DNA of 64,000 nt from Balneola sp. Lineage in GTDB: Bacteria > Bacteroidota > Rhodothermia > Balneolales > Balneolaceae. How positions within the stretch are numbered: position 1 is the stretch's first letter; every line of letters starts with the position of its first letter. Both the position numbers and the translations under genes were made by a program. Below, piece by piece: positions 1 through 9,243 of this stretch. The DNA lies in assembly GCA_002696035.1 (NCBI GenBank), contig NZQV01000010.1:806001-870000 (forward strand). Direction: 5' to 3'. Below the pieces are notes generated by a model. The model did no database searches, was not told the origin of the DNA, and worked only from the letters and a program-made list of their open reading frames with translations.

Positions 1-445
1 ATTTGACCTTTACGTAACGGGTGGTCATCAAACGACCTGAACTCTCCTCGGGATATCCCAACAGTTTTCTAAGCTGTTTTTGGTCTTCCCGGTTGATGGA
101 GTTCATGACCCGCTGGGTAAGGTGACCAGGTAGCTCTTCCAGGATGGCTACCTGCTCATCCGGTTCCAGATTACTCATCACATCGCTGAGCTGCTGCTTA
201 CTAAACAACTCGAGTAGTTCTACTCCCTTGGTGGATGGGAGTTCTGCAAAAACATCTGCTGCAATTGGCTTTTTCAGCAAACGAAAAACCACAACGGAAA
301 TATCTCCTTCAAGCTCCAACAGAAGATCAGCGATATCTGCGGCCGGCACATCATTCAGTACCTCTTTGAGCGCTACCCAATCTTTATTGGCGATCAGCTC
401 GTCGAATTCCGGTTTTATAAGTTGTACAAACATGGGTTTTTGCAT
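1..445 (-). CDS. mgtE: Magnesium transporter MgtE, N-terminal part (cut by window edge)
   Basis: An open minus-strand frame runs from an ATG at 445 off the left edge with no stop. It gives about 148 residues that match the cytosolic N domain of MgtE Mg2+ channels: stacked acidic helical repeats, then a stretch reading LLGYPEESSGRLMTTRYV, which resembles the MgtE linker into the CBS domains (YPE..AG.LMT.EYV in the family). The CBS pair and the five-helix pore would lie outside the window. In the family the N and CBS domains sense cytosolic Mg2+ and gate the channel. A second ATG at 433 in the same frame is a possible alternative start. The gene follows rnc in the same direction with an 88-base gap, so it may be the last gene of the fab transcript. 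The family call is fairly firm; transport function cannot be checked from this fragment. Confidence 0.82.
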   Translation of the reverse strand, partial: MQKPMFVQLIKPEFDELIANKDWVALKEVLNDVPAADIADLLLELEGDISVVVFRLLKKPIAADVFAELPSTKGVELLELFSKQQLSDVMSNLEPDEQVAILEELPGHLTQRVMNSINREDQKQLRKLLGYPEESSGRLMTTRYVKVK

Positions 446-533
446 TGGAACAGCCTAAAGTGGTCGGGCTAAGAATCGGGCTTAATCGTGCAAAAAACAA
501 GTAGTGGAAGGCGGTAAAATCAGAAAATCAGTT

Positions 534-1280
534 TCAGTTAACCTTCAACATTTTTAAGGCTTCTTTAGCAGCTTTTTGTTCGGCTTTCTTCTTACTTTTT
601 CCCTTACCTGTCCCCATTTGCTTCTCGCCTATAAGCACTTGCACCTCAAAGGTTCTATTATGACCGGGACCACTTTCAGTGATAAGCTCGTATTTTGGAA
701 TTTCCATTTTTTCAGCTTGTGCGTATTCAAGAAGTGCGCTTTTATAATTATCGAGCGTATTGATGAGTTCTTCGATCTCAATATTTTGATCGATCACCCG
801 GTCTACAAACTGATATGCGTCTTTATACCCATGGGTGATATAAATTGCTGCAATAATAGATTCAAAAGCATCTGCTAAAATACTCTTGGAGACTTTTCCT
901 CCCCCATTTTCTGCCAGCTCCATAAGATCCTCGAGACCCAGCTCTTTTGAAAAAATGGTTAGAGTATCCCCTCGGACTAGCTTGGCACGCACTTTTGTTA
1001 AAAATCCCTCGTCTTTTTCAGGATATTTATTGAAGAGGATCTCAGCGGCAATGAGGTCAAGAACGGCATCCCCTAAAAACTCGAGTCGTTCGTAAGAATC
1101 ATACGTTTCGTATTTTTCCTGCGAAAGAGTAGAACGGTGACGAAGGGCTTTTAAAAAAAGAGAAGGATCGTCGATCTGAAAACCAACGATCCTCTCCAAT
1201 TTCTCAATTCTACTTGAAAGCTCAGGGCTAAGTTCTGATTTTTTCTTTTTACTAAAAAGTGAACTGAACCAACCCGGCAT
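534..1280 (-). CDS. rnc: Ribonuclease III
   Basis: This 248-residue protein is a double-strand-specific endoribonuclease that processes rRNA precursors and structured mRNAs. The RNase III signature ERLEFLGDAVL is at residues 64-74, with metal-binding E64/E67/D71, and the second acidic pair D138/E141 lies in LADAFESIIAA. A double-stranded RNA-binding domain fills roughly residues 180-248 and ends in a lysine-rich helix (GKGKSKKKAEQKAAKEAL). The N-terminal 25 residues are a lysine-rich extension absent from E. coli RNase III. The ATG lies 5 bases beyond the fabF stop on the same strand. The fabF-rnc neighbourhood is common in Bacteroidota and Firmicutes. All key residues are present. Confidence 0.96.
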   Translation of the reverse strand: MPGWFSSLFSKKKKSELSPELSSRIEKLERIVGFQIDDPSLFLKALRHRSTLSQEKYETYDSYERLEFLGDAVLDLIAAEILFNKYPEKDEGFLTKVRAKLVRGDTLTIFSKELGLEDLMELAENGGGKVSKSILADAFESIIAAIYITHGYKDAYQFVDRVIDQNIEIEELINTLDNYKSALLEYAQAEKMEIPKYELITESGPGHNRTFEVQVLIGEKQMGTGKGKSKKKAEQKAAKEALKMLKVN

Positions 1281-1285
1281 TTAGT

Positions 1286-2530
1286 CTAATCCTGATATTT
1301 TTGAAATACTAAGGTGGAATTATGCCCACCAAAGCCAAATGCATTGTTCAATGCGATGTTAACATCACGAACTTCTGCTTCGTTGGCCGTGTAATTCAGG
1401 TCACATTCAGGATCCTGATTTTCGATGTTAATAGTTGGCGGCACCATTCCGTGATAGATCGAGAGTAAGGCCGCTATAGATTCGATGGCACCGGCTGCAC
1501 CTAAAGTATGGCCATGCATACTTTTTGTAGAGTTTAGGCTGATCTTTTTGGCATGGTCTCCAAATACCTTCTTGATGGTATTCGATTCAGCTACATCACC
1601 AAGCGGCGTAGATGTTCCATGCATATTGATATGATCAACATCTTCAGGCTTTATACCTGCTGCTTTCAAAGCATTGGTCATGGCCAGAATTACTCCGTTT
1701 CCTTCAGGATCGGGAGCCGTAATGTGGTATGCATCAGCAGAAAATCCGTACCCTTTGATCTCTCCGTAAATACGGGCTCCACGATCAAGGGCTGATTGTA
1801 GTTCTTCAAGGATAAAGATCCCCGCCCCTTCACCAAGAACAAATCCATCACGATCTTTATCGAATGGACGAGATGCTGTTTCAGGGGAGTCGTTTCGGGT
1901 GCTCATCGCTTTCAGACTGTTAAAACCAGAAATTCCAATCTTGGTAACAGGTGCTTCTGTACCACCGGCTACGGCATAATCTGCCTGACCATATCTGATG
2001 GCATCGTAAGCCAGTCCGATGTTATGAGACCCGGTTGCACAAGCTGAAACTGCACAAAAATTCGGACCCCTGAACCCATATTTGATGGATATCTGTCCCG
2101 ATACGATATCGGGGATCAGCATGGGTATAAAAAACGGGGAAACTCCACGTGGTCCATGTTCATGAAATGAAATGGATTGTTCGTAGAAGGTTTCCATACC
2201 GCCTATACCAGTTCCTACCAATACAGCAACATGGTCCTTATTAATTTTTTCCAGATCGAGTTTACTATCTTCGAGCGCTTCACCGGAAGCAATAAGGCCA
2301 TATTGTGCGACCTTATCTAATCTCCGGACTTCTTTGCGATCGAAATATTTACTGTGATCGTAATCTTCAATCTGAGCAGCAAACTTTGTGGCAAAGTCCG
2401 TGGTATCAAAACGATCTACCATTCGCACACCACTTTTACCTGAAACTAAACCGTTCCAGAAATCTGGTGCACTTTTTCCAATAGGGGTAAATGCTCCGAT
2501 ACCCGTAACAACTACTCTCCGAGTGCTCAT
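1286..2530 (-). CDS. fabF: 3-oxoacyl-[ACP] synthase II
   Basis: This 414-residue condensing enzyme elongates acyl-ACP with malonyl-ACP in type II fatty acid synthesis. The Cys-His-His active site is visible: C164 in VSACATGSHN, H304 in NMHGTSTPLGD and H341 in KSMHGHTLGAAG. In most FabF proteins the last motif reads KSMTGH, so the His before G340 is a small local variation and not a loss of the catalytic residue. Length is typical of FabF. It follows acpP (24-base gap) and precedes rnc (5-base gap), as in the standard fab cluster. FabB is the alternative, but the position between acpP and rnc and the sequence favour FabF. Confidence 0.96.
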   Translation of the reverse strand: MSTRRVVVTGIGAFTPIGKSAPDFWNGLVSGKSGVRMVDRFDTTDFATKFAAQIEDYDHSKYFDRKEVRRLDKVAQYGLIASGEALEDSKLDLEKINKDHVAVLVGTGIGGMETFYEQSISFHEHGPRGVSPFFIPMLIPDIVSGQISIKYGFRGPNFCAVSACATGSHNIGLAYDAIRYGQADYAVAGGTEAPVTKIGISGFNSLKAMSTRNDSPETASRPFDKDRDGFVLGEGAGIFILEELQSALDRGARIYGEIKGYGFSADAYHITAPDPEGNGVILAMTNALKAAGIKPEDVDHINMHGTSTPLGDVAESNTIKKVFGDHAKKISLNSTKSMHGHTLGAAGAIESIAALLSIYHGMVPPTINIENQDPECDLNYTANEAEVRDVNIALNNAFGFGGHNSTLVFQKYQD

Positions 2531-2554
2531 AGAAGTTATTTTATAGAATTTAAA

Positions 2555-2794
2555 TTAGGAAAGTTTCCCTGAAAGGTAAGTAACTGCGTCTCCCACAGTT
2601 GCGATGTTCTCTGCATCTTCGTCTGGAATGCTGAGATCGAATTCTTTTTCAAATTCCATGATCAATTCAACAGTATCCAGAGAGTCTGCGCCCAGATCGT
2701 TGGTGAAGTTCGCATCACCAGCTACTTCTGATTCGTCTACACCTAGTTTATCTACAATGATAGCTTTTACTTTTGATTCTACGTCTTGTGACAT
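2555..2794 (-). CDS. acpP: Acyl carrier protein
   Basis: This 79-residue acidic four-helix protein carries growing acyl chains on a 4'-phosphopantetheine arm. The attachment serine is S38 in [14 protein letters not shown]. It lies between fabG (96 bases upstream) and fabF (24 bases downstream). The larger gap before acpP leaves room for its own promoter, as is common because ACP is needed in large excess over the enzymes. The protein has the strong negative charge expected of ACPs. No ambiguity in the call. Confidence 0.97.
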   Translation of the reverse strand: MSQDVESKVKAIIVDKLGVDESEVAGDANFTNDLGADSLDTVELIMEFEKEFDLSIPDEDAENIATVGDAVTYLSGKLS

Positions 2795-2890
2795 TTTGTG
2801 TCCTTTTCGATGGTTAGTTGATAATTATAATGTTGAGAAAATAAGTGTTTTCAACTTAAAAATTCAGTCGAGTATCTGCAATATATGTAA

Positions 2891-3640
2891 TTACATCGCC
2901 ATACCGCCATCAACGCGGATTACTTCTCCGGTGATGTATGAACTCATATCTGATGATAAAAATACAACGGCATCCGCTACTTCACTGGCATCACCGGCTC
3001 GACCAAGCGGAGTTTCAGCTTTGATACCTTCTAAAACTTTTTCGTCAAGCTCACCAGTCATGTCGGTGAGAATATATCCCGGAGCTACTACATTTGCACG
3101 AATATTTCGTGAAGCCAGTTCTTTTGCATATGATTTAGTGAATCCAATGATCCCTGCTTTTGAGGCTGCATAATTGCTCTGGCCTGCATTTCCGGAAATA
3201 CCCACAACCGAACTAATATTGATGATAGAACCTCCGCGGTTGCGCATCATTGGTTTGGCAGCAGCTTTGGAGTAATTGAAAATACTCTTCAAGTTCGTTG
3301 TGATTACATCATCCCATTGTTCTTCAGTCATTCTAAGGATGAGATTATCTTTTGTGATCCCTGCATTGTTTACGATCACATCAATTTTACCCCAATCATC
3401 TACGATCTCGGCAATTACTTCTTCAGCACGTTCTAAATCAACGGCATCTGCCTGTATCGCCTTTGCTTTTTGACCTTTGCTTTCGATCTCAGCTTTTACT
3501 TCTTCTGCTGCGTCGGCTGATCGAGAATAAGTTACGGCTACATCAGCTCCAAAATCAGCTAATTTCAATGCAATTGCACGACCAATTCCGCGACTACCGC
3601 CGGTTACTAAACAGGTTTTTCCTTCTAATGATAAACTCAT
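2891..3640 (-). CDS. fabG: 3-oxoacyl-[ACP] reductase
   Basis: This 249-residue short-chain dehydrogenase reduces 3-oxoacyl-ACP with NADPH in each elongation round. The cofactor motif TGGSRGIG is near residues 13-20, NNAG at 91-94, and the catalytic Ser-Tyr-Lys set is S144, Y157 and K161 in the YAASK motif. The C-terminal SSYITGEVIRVDGGMAM block is typical of FabG. It lies 9 bases downstream of fabD. Many SDRs share these motifs; the fab cluster context makes FabG the clear choice. Confidence 0.96.
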   Translation of the reverse strand: MSLSLEGKTCLVTGGSRGIGRAIALKLADFGADVAVTYSRSADAAEEVKAEIESKGQKAKAIQADAVDLERAEEVIAEIVDDWGKIDVIVNNAGITKDNLILRMTEEQWDDVITTNLKSIFNYSKAAAKPMMRNRGGSIINISSVVGISGNAGQSNYAASKAGIIGFTKSYAKELASRNIRANVVAPGYILTDMTGELDEKVLEGIKAETPLGRAGDASEVADAVVFLSSDMSSYITGEVIRVDGGMAM

Positions 3641-3649
3641 AGTTCTATT

Positions 3650-4537
3650 TTATTGATGTCCTGAAATTTCAACACCTTTTAAAGTGCGTTTTACTAATCC
3701 CTGAAGAACTTTTCCGGGACCCATTTCTATAAATGAATCTGCCCCGTTTTCACTCATATTATTAAGTGTCTGCGTCCAGCGAACCGGATTCAACAGCTGA
3801 TTCAATAAGTTTGAACGAATCTCCTCCGTATCAGTAGTTGCTTCCGCAGTATAATTACTGTAGATCGGGCAAATAGGTTCGCTGATCTCAAGTTGTTCGA
3901 GCTGTTCTTTTAAACCGTCATATGCAGGTTGCATAAGTGACGAGTGGAAAGCTCCGGAAACGGGTAACAGCTTAGCGAGTCTGGCACCATTCTCTTTGGC
4001 AAGCTCAACTGCTTTTTCAACTGCTTCTTTATATCCGGAAATCACAAGTTGGCCGGGACAGTTATAATTAGCAGCGATAACTTCCTTCCCTGAAGCTTCT
4101 GCAGCTTCAGCACAAACATTTTCAACGGCTTCATCATCCATTCCGATGACTGCAGCCATGGTGCCCGGGTTTTGCTCACCTGCCTGTTGCATCAATTCGC
4201 CACGTCTGCGAACAATTCTAAGCGCATCTTCAAAAGATACGGCTTTACTAGCTACTAAAGCTGAGAATTCACCCAAACTGTGGCCGGCAACCATGTCAGG
4301 ATTGGTGTCTAATGTTTTAAAAAGAGCCACTGAATGTAAAAATATAGCCGGTTGAGTAAACTCTGTTTGTTTGAGTTTCTCTTCAGGTCCTTCAAACATA
4401 ATTTCTTTAAGAGAGAACCCTAAAATTTCATCGGCTTCATCAAAATATTTTGCTGCTTCAGGGTTAGATTCATAAAGGTCTTTCCCCATTCCTACAAATT
4501 GTGATCCCTGTCCGGGAAATAAATATGCTTTACTCAT
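3650..4537 (-). CDS. fabD: Malonyl-CoA:ACP transacylase
   Basis: This 295-residue enzyme moves malonyl from CoA to ACP to feed chain elongation. It has the N-terminal LFPGQGSQFVGMG motif, the nucleophile elbow GHSLGE (residues 85-90, S87) and the catalytic His in SGAFHSSLM (H198). The start codon overlaps the end of fabH by 8 bases, which suggests translational coupling of the two initiation enzymes. Length and motifs are standard. Confidence 0.96.
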   Translation of the reverse strand: MSKAYLFPGQGSQFVGMGKDLYESNPEAAKYFDEADEILGFSLKEIMFEGPEEKLKQTEFTQPAIFLHSVALFKTLDTNPDMVAGHSLGEFSALVASKAVSFEDALRIVRRRGELMQQAGEQNPGTMAAVIGMDDEAVENVCAEAAEASGKEVIAANYNCPGQLVISGYKEAVEKAVELAKENGARLAKLLPVSGAFHSSLMQPAYDGLKEQLEQLEISEPICPIYSNYTAEATTDTEEIRSNLLNQLLNPVRWTQTLNNMSENGADSFIEMGPGKVLQGLVKRTLKGVEISGHQ

Positions 4538-5528
4538 TATTGATCCCCCAAGTTAAGTAGATAGCGCCCCATGTAAAACCGCCTCCAAAGGCAGCTAAAA
4601 CAATGTTGTCGCCATGATTCAATTTATCTTTCCAGTCATACAAACAAAGCGGAATAGTTGCCGCAGTCGTATTTCCATATTTATCAATATTGATCATCAC
4701 TTTCTCACTTGAAAGTCCCATTCGTCGGGCTGTAGCGTCAATAATTCGCAAATTGGCTTGATGTGGAACCAGCCAGGCTACATCATCAGGGTCAAGGTCG
4801 TTGCGCTTCATAATTTCCAGCGAAACATCGGCCATACCCATGGTTGCTTTTTTGAATACAGCTTTACCATCCTGTTTCAGGTGGTGAAGTCCATTTTCTA
4901 CCGTCTCTTTTGTAGCAGGATTTCTGCTTCCGCCACCAGGTTGATATAAACTGCAATTGGTATCGCCTTCCGTATAATGTTTCTGATCAATGATTCCGGT
5001 ACCATCATCAGATTCCTCCAGTAATACGGCACCGGCCCCATCACCAAACAAAATACAGGTGGTACGGTCGGTAAAATCCATAATGGAACTCATTTTATCC
5101 GTTCCAATAACCAGTACTTTTTGAGCACGGCCCGATTCGATGTACATTGCTCCAGTACTTAGAGCATACAAGAAACCGGAACAAGCAGCAGACAAGTCAA
5201 ATGCAAAAGCATTGGTAGCACCAATTTCTTTCTGAACCAAACAAGCCGTGGCCGGGAACATATAATCAGGAGTAACGGTAGCTAGAATGATCAGATCAAT
5301 TTCGGAAGCGTTTATGCCTCGCTGATCCAATAATTCTTTGGCAGCTTCTGATCCCATAAAAGCAGTTGCTTTATCAGGATCTTTCATCACTCTGCGTTCC
5401 TCAATTCCTGTTCGGGTGCGGATCCACTCATCATTGGTATCCACCATCTTCTCGAGATCGTGGTTTGTTAAACGTTCTTCGGGTAGATAGTGCCCTACCG
5501 CAGTAATCTTAGCTCTTTTTACTTCCAT
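4530..5528 (-). CDS. fabH: 3-oxoacyl-[ACP] synthase III
   Basis: This 332-residue enzyme starts fatty acid synthesis by condensing acetyl-CoA or a branched acyl-CoA with malonyl-ACP. The Cys-His-Asn triad is C116 in FDLSAACSGFLYAL, H256 in VPHQAN and N286 in YGNTTAATIP. It is 16 bases downstream of plsX and overlaps fabD by 8 bases. The plsX-fabH-fabD order is the usual one. Primer specificity (straight or branched) cannot be read from the sequence. Confidence 0.96.
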   Translation of the reverse strand: MEVKRAKITAVGHYLPEERLTNHDLEKMVDTNDEWIRTRTGIEERRVMKDPDKATAFMGSEAAKELLDQRGINASEIDLIILATVTPDYMFPATACLVQKEIGATNAFAFDLSAACSGFLYALSTGAMYIESGRAQKVLVIGTDKMSSIMDFTDRTTCILFGDGAGAVLLEESDDGTGIIDQKHYTEGDTNCSLYQPGGGSRNPATKETVENGLHHLKQDGKAVFKKATMGMADVSLEIMKRNDLDPDDVAWLVPHQANLRIIDATARRMGLSSEKVMINIDKYGNTTAATIPLCLYDWKDKLNHGDNIVLAAFGGGFTWGAIYLTWGINNE

Positions 5529-5544
5529 TTAATAAGAAATTAGC

Positions 5545-6528
5545 TCAATTTAGAGATGCTACAATTTTGCCGTTAACGTCTTGTTCAACGGTCTGTACGG
5601 CGCTTTTGATCATATTCTTGATGGCCAAAGGCGAGCTGCCACCATGCCCCACAATACTAACTCCATTTACGCCAAGAAATGGAATACCACCTACATTCTC
5701 ATAGTTGAATGAAGATAAAGCAGCATGTAACACTTTCTGAATGTTAGCTACTTCCTGCTCAGACATCTGCATTTCTTTGATAGCAGAACCGATCATTTTC
5801 TGAACGATCTCAGGAATAGACTCTCCGAACTTAAGTATAATGTTACCTACCAATCCATCACATACATACACATCGGCTTTGCCAGGCAGGATATCCTTAC
5901 CCTCAACATTGCCGATAAAGTTTTCGTGATCTTTTAGCGTAGCGTAAATTTCCTTTAGATTTTCGGTGCCTTTGCCTTCCTCTTCTCCAACATTCAATAG
6001 ACCCACTTTAGGGTCTTCGATATGAAGTATTTGCTGGCAATATATCTGCGCCATTTTTGCAAACTGAGAAGCCGTCTCCGGTTTGATATCCAGATTGGCT
6101 CCGGCATCAACAAGTAGCCTGAATCCTTTTAATGTGGGATAATAAGATGCAATAGTGGGTCGGAGTACACCTTCAAGTTTACCTAAAATAAACATTGATG
6201 CAGCCAGTAAAGCGCCCGTATTCCCGGCACTTACAAACGCATCACATTTACCGGCTTTATGAAGGCCTAACCCAACTACTATAGATGACTGTTGCTTGGT
6301 TTTGACAGCTTGAGCTGGAGATTCTTCCATTCCAATAATTTGGGGAGCATCATGTACCAGAACACGCTTCTCATCGTACTTATGATTCGCAAGTTCTTTT
6401 TTAATGATCTCTTCGGGGCCCACTAACAAAACAGTTAAATCACTGTTTTCTTCTATGGCCTGAAGTGCTCCTTCTACGGGATTCTTTGGGTAAAAATCTC
6501 CACCCGCTGCATCTACGGCAACAATCAT
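5545..6528 (-). CDS. plsX: Phosphate acyltransferase PlsX
   Basis: This 327-residue enzyme converts acyl-ACP to acyl-phosphate for phospholipid synthesis by PlsY/PlsC. It opens with the conserved IVAVDAAGGDFYP block (DAMGGD in most homologues; here the Met is Ala). The family motifs AGNTGALLA and DGLVGNIILK are also present. It sits between rpmF (11 bases upstream) and fabH, the classic rpmF-plsX-fabH arrangement linking ribosome and membrane synthesis. The call is secure. Confidence 0.95.
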   Translation of the reverse strand: MIVAVDAAGGDFYPKNPVEGALQAIEENSDLTVLLVGPEEIIKKELANHKYDEKRVLVHDAPQIIGMEESPAQAVKTKQQSSIVVGLGLHKAGKCDAFVSAGNTGALLAASMFILGKLEGVLRPTIASYYPTLKGFRLLVDAGANLDIKPETASQFAKMAQIYCQQILHIEDPKVGLLNVGEEEGKGTENLKEIYATLKDHENFIGNVEGKDILPGKADVYVCDGLVGNIILKFGESIPEIVQKMIGSAIKEMQMSEQEVANIQKVLHAALSSFNYENVGGIPFLGVNGVSIVGHGGSSPLAIKNMIKSAVQTVEQDVNGKIVASLN

Positions 6529-6539
6529 ATATCTGTTTT

Positions 6540-6719
6540 TTAGTTAGCTGCTTTCATTACCTGACGACCACGGTAGTAACCGCATTCGGCACAGGCATGG
6601 TGAAATCGGTGCAGCGCTCCGCAATTTGAACATTTCGCCAAATTAGCACCGGAAAGTCCGTGATGCGTACGACGTTTATTTTTACGGGAGTTGGATGTTC
6701 TTCGTTTTGGATGTGCCAT
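6540..6719 (-). CDS. rpmF: Ribosomal protein bL32
   Basis: This 59-residue protein begins MAHPKRRTSNSRKNKRR and carries a zinc-ribbon pattern with cysteines at 30, 33, 43 and 46 (CSNC and CAEC). bL32 binds 23S rRNA near the peptide exit region. The four cysteines mark it as the zinc-dependent (C+) form. The start is the ATG at 6717-6719 and the stop is 11 bases before plsX. It lies between the YceD-like gene and plsX, a near-universal neighbourhood. Confidence 0.96.
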   Translation of the reverse strand: MAHPKRRTSNSRKNKRRTHHGLSGANLAKCSNCGALHRFHHACAECGYYRGRQVMKAAN

Positions 6720-6737
6720 TAATTTAGTTTGTAAATA

Positions 6738-7244
6738 TTAGTCTTTTAACTTCTTCAGTTTTTCCCATCTTGGATCTATCTGTTCTTCATCATCTTCAGG
6801 AATATCGCCAAATTGTTCATTCAGAATTTCCTTAGGATTTCCATCTTCGTCCAAGAATCTGGGATGCAATTTTTTTGTTGGGAGGTTGAGCAAAATTGTA
6901 TCTCGTACATCTTGCTCAAGATCAATCTGTTGTGATGCATGATCAATGTTGCGTACGGCTCCATTCTCATTAGCAGATTCTTCAACATCATCTAATTTGA
7001 ATATAACCTCATATTGTTGATTCACATTATGATCAAAAGCATCGAGTGAGCGGTCACAAATCAGCTCAACAGTTACGTCAATTTCGAATTGTGAGCGAAT
7101 AAACCGAGGATTGCGATAAAAATCAATATGCAATACTCCACCCTTGAAAGTGACTTGCTCCCCTAAATCGAGGTCTTCCGCCTCTAATTCAATGGATTTT
7201 TCACTTTGCTCTTCAGCTAATTCAAAGATCTTAAATCTAAACAT
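6738..7244 (-). CDS. YceD/DUF177 family protein
   Basis: This 168-residue acidic protein belongs to the DUF177/YceD family by position (directly upstream of rpmF) and by its central motif, in which ELICDRSLDAF resembles the family's L.C.R.L pattern. Family members have been tied to 23S rRNA accumulation in plants and E. coli; whether that applies here is inference. The N-terminal half is predicted to be beta-rich. The C-terminus is charged and low in complexity (DIPEDDEEQIDPRWEKLKKLKD). The 18-base gap to rpmF implies co-transcription. Confidence 0.85.
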   Translation of the reverse strand: MFRFKIFELAEEQSEKSIELEAEDLDLGEQVTFKGGVLHIDFYRNPRFIRSQFEIDVTVELICDRSLDAFDHNVNQQYEVIFKLDDVEESANENGAVRNIDHASQQIDLEQDVRDTILLNLPTKKLHPRFLDEDGNPKEILNEQFGDIPEDDEEQIDPRWEKLKKLKD

Positions 7245-7297
7245 AGAATATCTCCTTAATAGCTACCTAAAATAAGCATTATAGTTCTGTGGTTCAA

Positions 7298-7933
7298 TCA
7301 ATTAAATAAACCAAACATACGCTGCTCAATCATCTCAATGATCTTACCCAGATCTTCCTGATTATTTACAAAATCAAGGTCATCTGTGTCAATAATCATC
7401 TTTTCGTGGGGATAACGGTCAATCCAGTCTTCATATAAATTATTCAAACGCTCCAGATATTCGATCCGAATTGTGTTTTCATAATCCCTGCCCCGCTGCT
7501 GAATTTGTTTGACGAGCGTGGGAACTTGTGCACGTAAATAGATCAAAAGGTCGGGCGGCCGAAGATAGTGACTCATCTCATGAAAGAGCGCTTCATAGTT
7601 GGTGAAGTCACGGTCACTCATCAAATTCATTTGATGAAGGTTCTTCGCAAAGATCTCCACATCTTCATAGATCGTCCGGTCCTGGATCAGATTTATGTCA
7701 TCCTCGAGCATTTCTTTTTGATGATGAAACCTGCTCGACAGAAAATAGATCTGAAGATTAAAGCTCCATCGACGCATATCTTCGTAAAAATCCTGTAAAT
7801 AAGGATTATCATCCACCGATTCGTAAAATGCTTTCCAATTGTAATGTTTGGCCAAAAGACCCGTTAATGATGATTTTCCGGCACCAATATTCCCTGCTAC
7901 CGCTATATACTTTGATGATCGTTTATCACTCAT
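7298..7933 (-). CDS. Deoxynucleoside kinase (dGK/dAK/dCK family)
   Basis: This 211-residue kinase phosphorylates deoxynucleosides with ATP for nucleotide salvage. The P-loop is GNIGAGKS at residues 14-21, and the family DRT/DRS motif appears as QDRTIYEDVEIFA. A lid-type Arg cluster is seen near QQRGRDYENTIR. Length fits the bacterial dGK/dAK group. It lies between pgi (14-base gap) and the YceD-like gene (53-base gap). Substrate preference cannot be decided from these motifs. Confidence 0.9.
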   Translation of the reverse strand: MSDKRSSKYIAVAGNIGAGKSSLTGLLAKHYNWKAFYESVDDNPYLQDFYEDMRRWSFNLQIYFLSSRFHHQKEMLEDDINLIQDRTIYEDVEIFAKNLHQMNLMSDRDFTNYEALFHEMSHYLRPPDLLIYLRAQVPTLVKQIQQRGRDYENTIRIEYLERLNNLYEDWIDRYPHEKMIIDTDDLDFVNNQEDLGKIIEMIEQRMFGLFN

Positions 7934-7947
7934 AATTTATGTTATGT

Positions 7948-9234
7948 TTATTTACCGAGTAAGCGGTACATGGCTTTTTTATAGTCTTCTACCCCAGGCT
8001 GATTAAATGGATTCACCCCAAGGCTGTATACAAAAATCCCGGTCAGTAATTCAAAGAAATATATGAGCTGCCCGATATTCTCGGCATTCAGAGCTTCTAT
8101 TGAAATACGCACAATAGGCACATCTCCTTCACTGTGCGCCTCGGTAGTTCCTTCTCTGGCTTTGGTATTAATTTCGTGGAATGACTTCCCGGCCAGGTAA
8201 TTAAGTTCATCATCATTACCGTCCAGTTTATTTACTTTCAGGTTAGAGAATGGTTTTTCAACAATGATCATCGTCTCCATAAGGCTGCGCTGCCCCTGTT
8301 GTATAAACTGGCCCAGACTATGGAGATCCGTTGAGAAGGTAGCCACTGATGGAAAGATCCCTTTCCCTTCTTTTCCTTCACTTTCCCCTAAAAGTTGCTG
8401 AATCCATCCACCTATGGATGATAGTTCAGGCTCAAAAGTAGCGAACACATCAATCGTTTTACCAGATTCGTGAATAGCATTTCGAAGGGCTGCATATTCT
8501 ATGACATCCTCAGCATTTTGCTCAAATTCACTATACGCTGAAACGGCCCCATAAAATAAGGTCTTGATGTCAATTCCAGCTACAGCAATGGGCAGGAGTC
8601 CAACCGGAGTTAAAACAGAATATCTGCCCCCAACATCACCAGGAATAATGAATTTTTTATATCCCTTTTGATCGATGAGTTTATTCAGAATGCCGCCTTC
8701 TTTGCTTGTTGTGCAAATGATGTGCTCAGAGGCTTCATCCTCGTACATATCTTCTATTAGCTCACGAAGCATTCTAAAAGAAAGCGCGGTCTCCAGGGTT
8801 GAACCGGATTTTGAGATCACATTGAGATAAATATTCTTGTGTGAGCCATCTTCCTTGGGTTCTTTTAAGTAGGCCAGCAGTTCTTTCAGGTATTTACCTC
8901 CCAAATGGTGGCCGGCGTACAATATCTCAGGCCCGGCACTCCCAAAATGAGGAGTCAATGCGTCTATGACGGCTTTTGCCCCCAGGTAAGATCCACCAAT
9001 ACCACATACAATAAATACGTCAGCTTTATCCCGCACTTTTTCACCCAGTGCAGTTATTTGCTCAAGTTCAGCATCGTTGGGATTTGCCAGAATATCGCGC
9101 CAGCCGAGCCATTCTGAGCCCGGTCCGGTTTTATTCTGTAATTGAAGAAGTGCTTCGTCAGCCTTTTTCCGGGCTTTCAGGTAATCTTCATCTTTTATAA
9201 ATCTACGGGCAAAACCAATATCGCATTTAATCAT
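7948..9234 (-). CDS. pgi: Glucose-6-phosphate isomerase
   Basis: This 428-residue enzyme interconverts glucose-6-phosphate and fructose-6-phosphate. The first SIS domain shows the FIVCGIGGSYLGAKAVIDAL motif, followed by the sugar-phosphate-binding SKSGSTLETALSF block. The catalytic region near GGRYSVLTPVGLLP and GESEGKEGKGIFP is also present. It is the short bacterial form (Bacillus-like, about 430-450 residues), not the 550-residue E. coli form. It lies 9 bases after pfkA, so two consecutive glycolytic steps are co-transcribed. Glucose-1-phosphate from the phosphorylase at 44512-47925 would enter glycolysis here after phosphoglucomutase. Confidence 0.95.
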   Translation of the reverse strand: MIKCDIGFARRFIKDEDYLKARKKADEALLQLQNKTGPGSEWLGWRDILANPNDAELEQITALGEKVRDKADVFIVCGIGGSYLGAKAVIDALTPHFGSAGPEILYAGHHLGGKYLKELLAYLKEPKEDGSHKNIYLNVISKSGSTLETALSFRMLRELIEDMYEDEASEHIICTTSKEGGILNKLIDQKGYKKFIIPGDVGGRYSVLTPVGLLPIAVAGIDIKTLFYGAVSAYSEFEQNAEDVIEYAALRNAIHESGKTIDVFATFEPELSSIGGWIQQLLGESEGKEGKGIFPSVATFSTDLHSLGQFIQQGQRSLMETMIIVEKPFSNLKVNKLDGNDDELNYLAGKSFHEINTKAREGTTEAHSEGDVPIVRISIEALNAENIGQLIYFFELLTGIFVYSLGVNPFNQPGVEDYKKAMYRLLGK

Positions 9235-9243
9235 GAGTTCTTA

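Noticed and set aside
144-458. Plus-strand frame of 104 codons at the left edge
   Set aside because: It is antisense to the MgtE N-terminal domain, is Ser-rich with no recognisable motif, and is a shadow of that gene.
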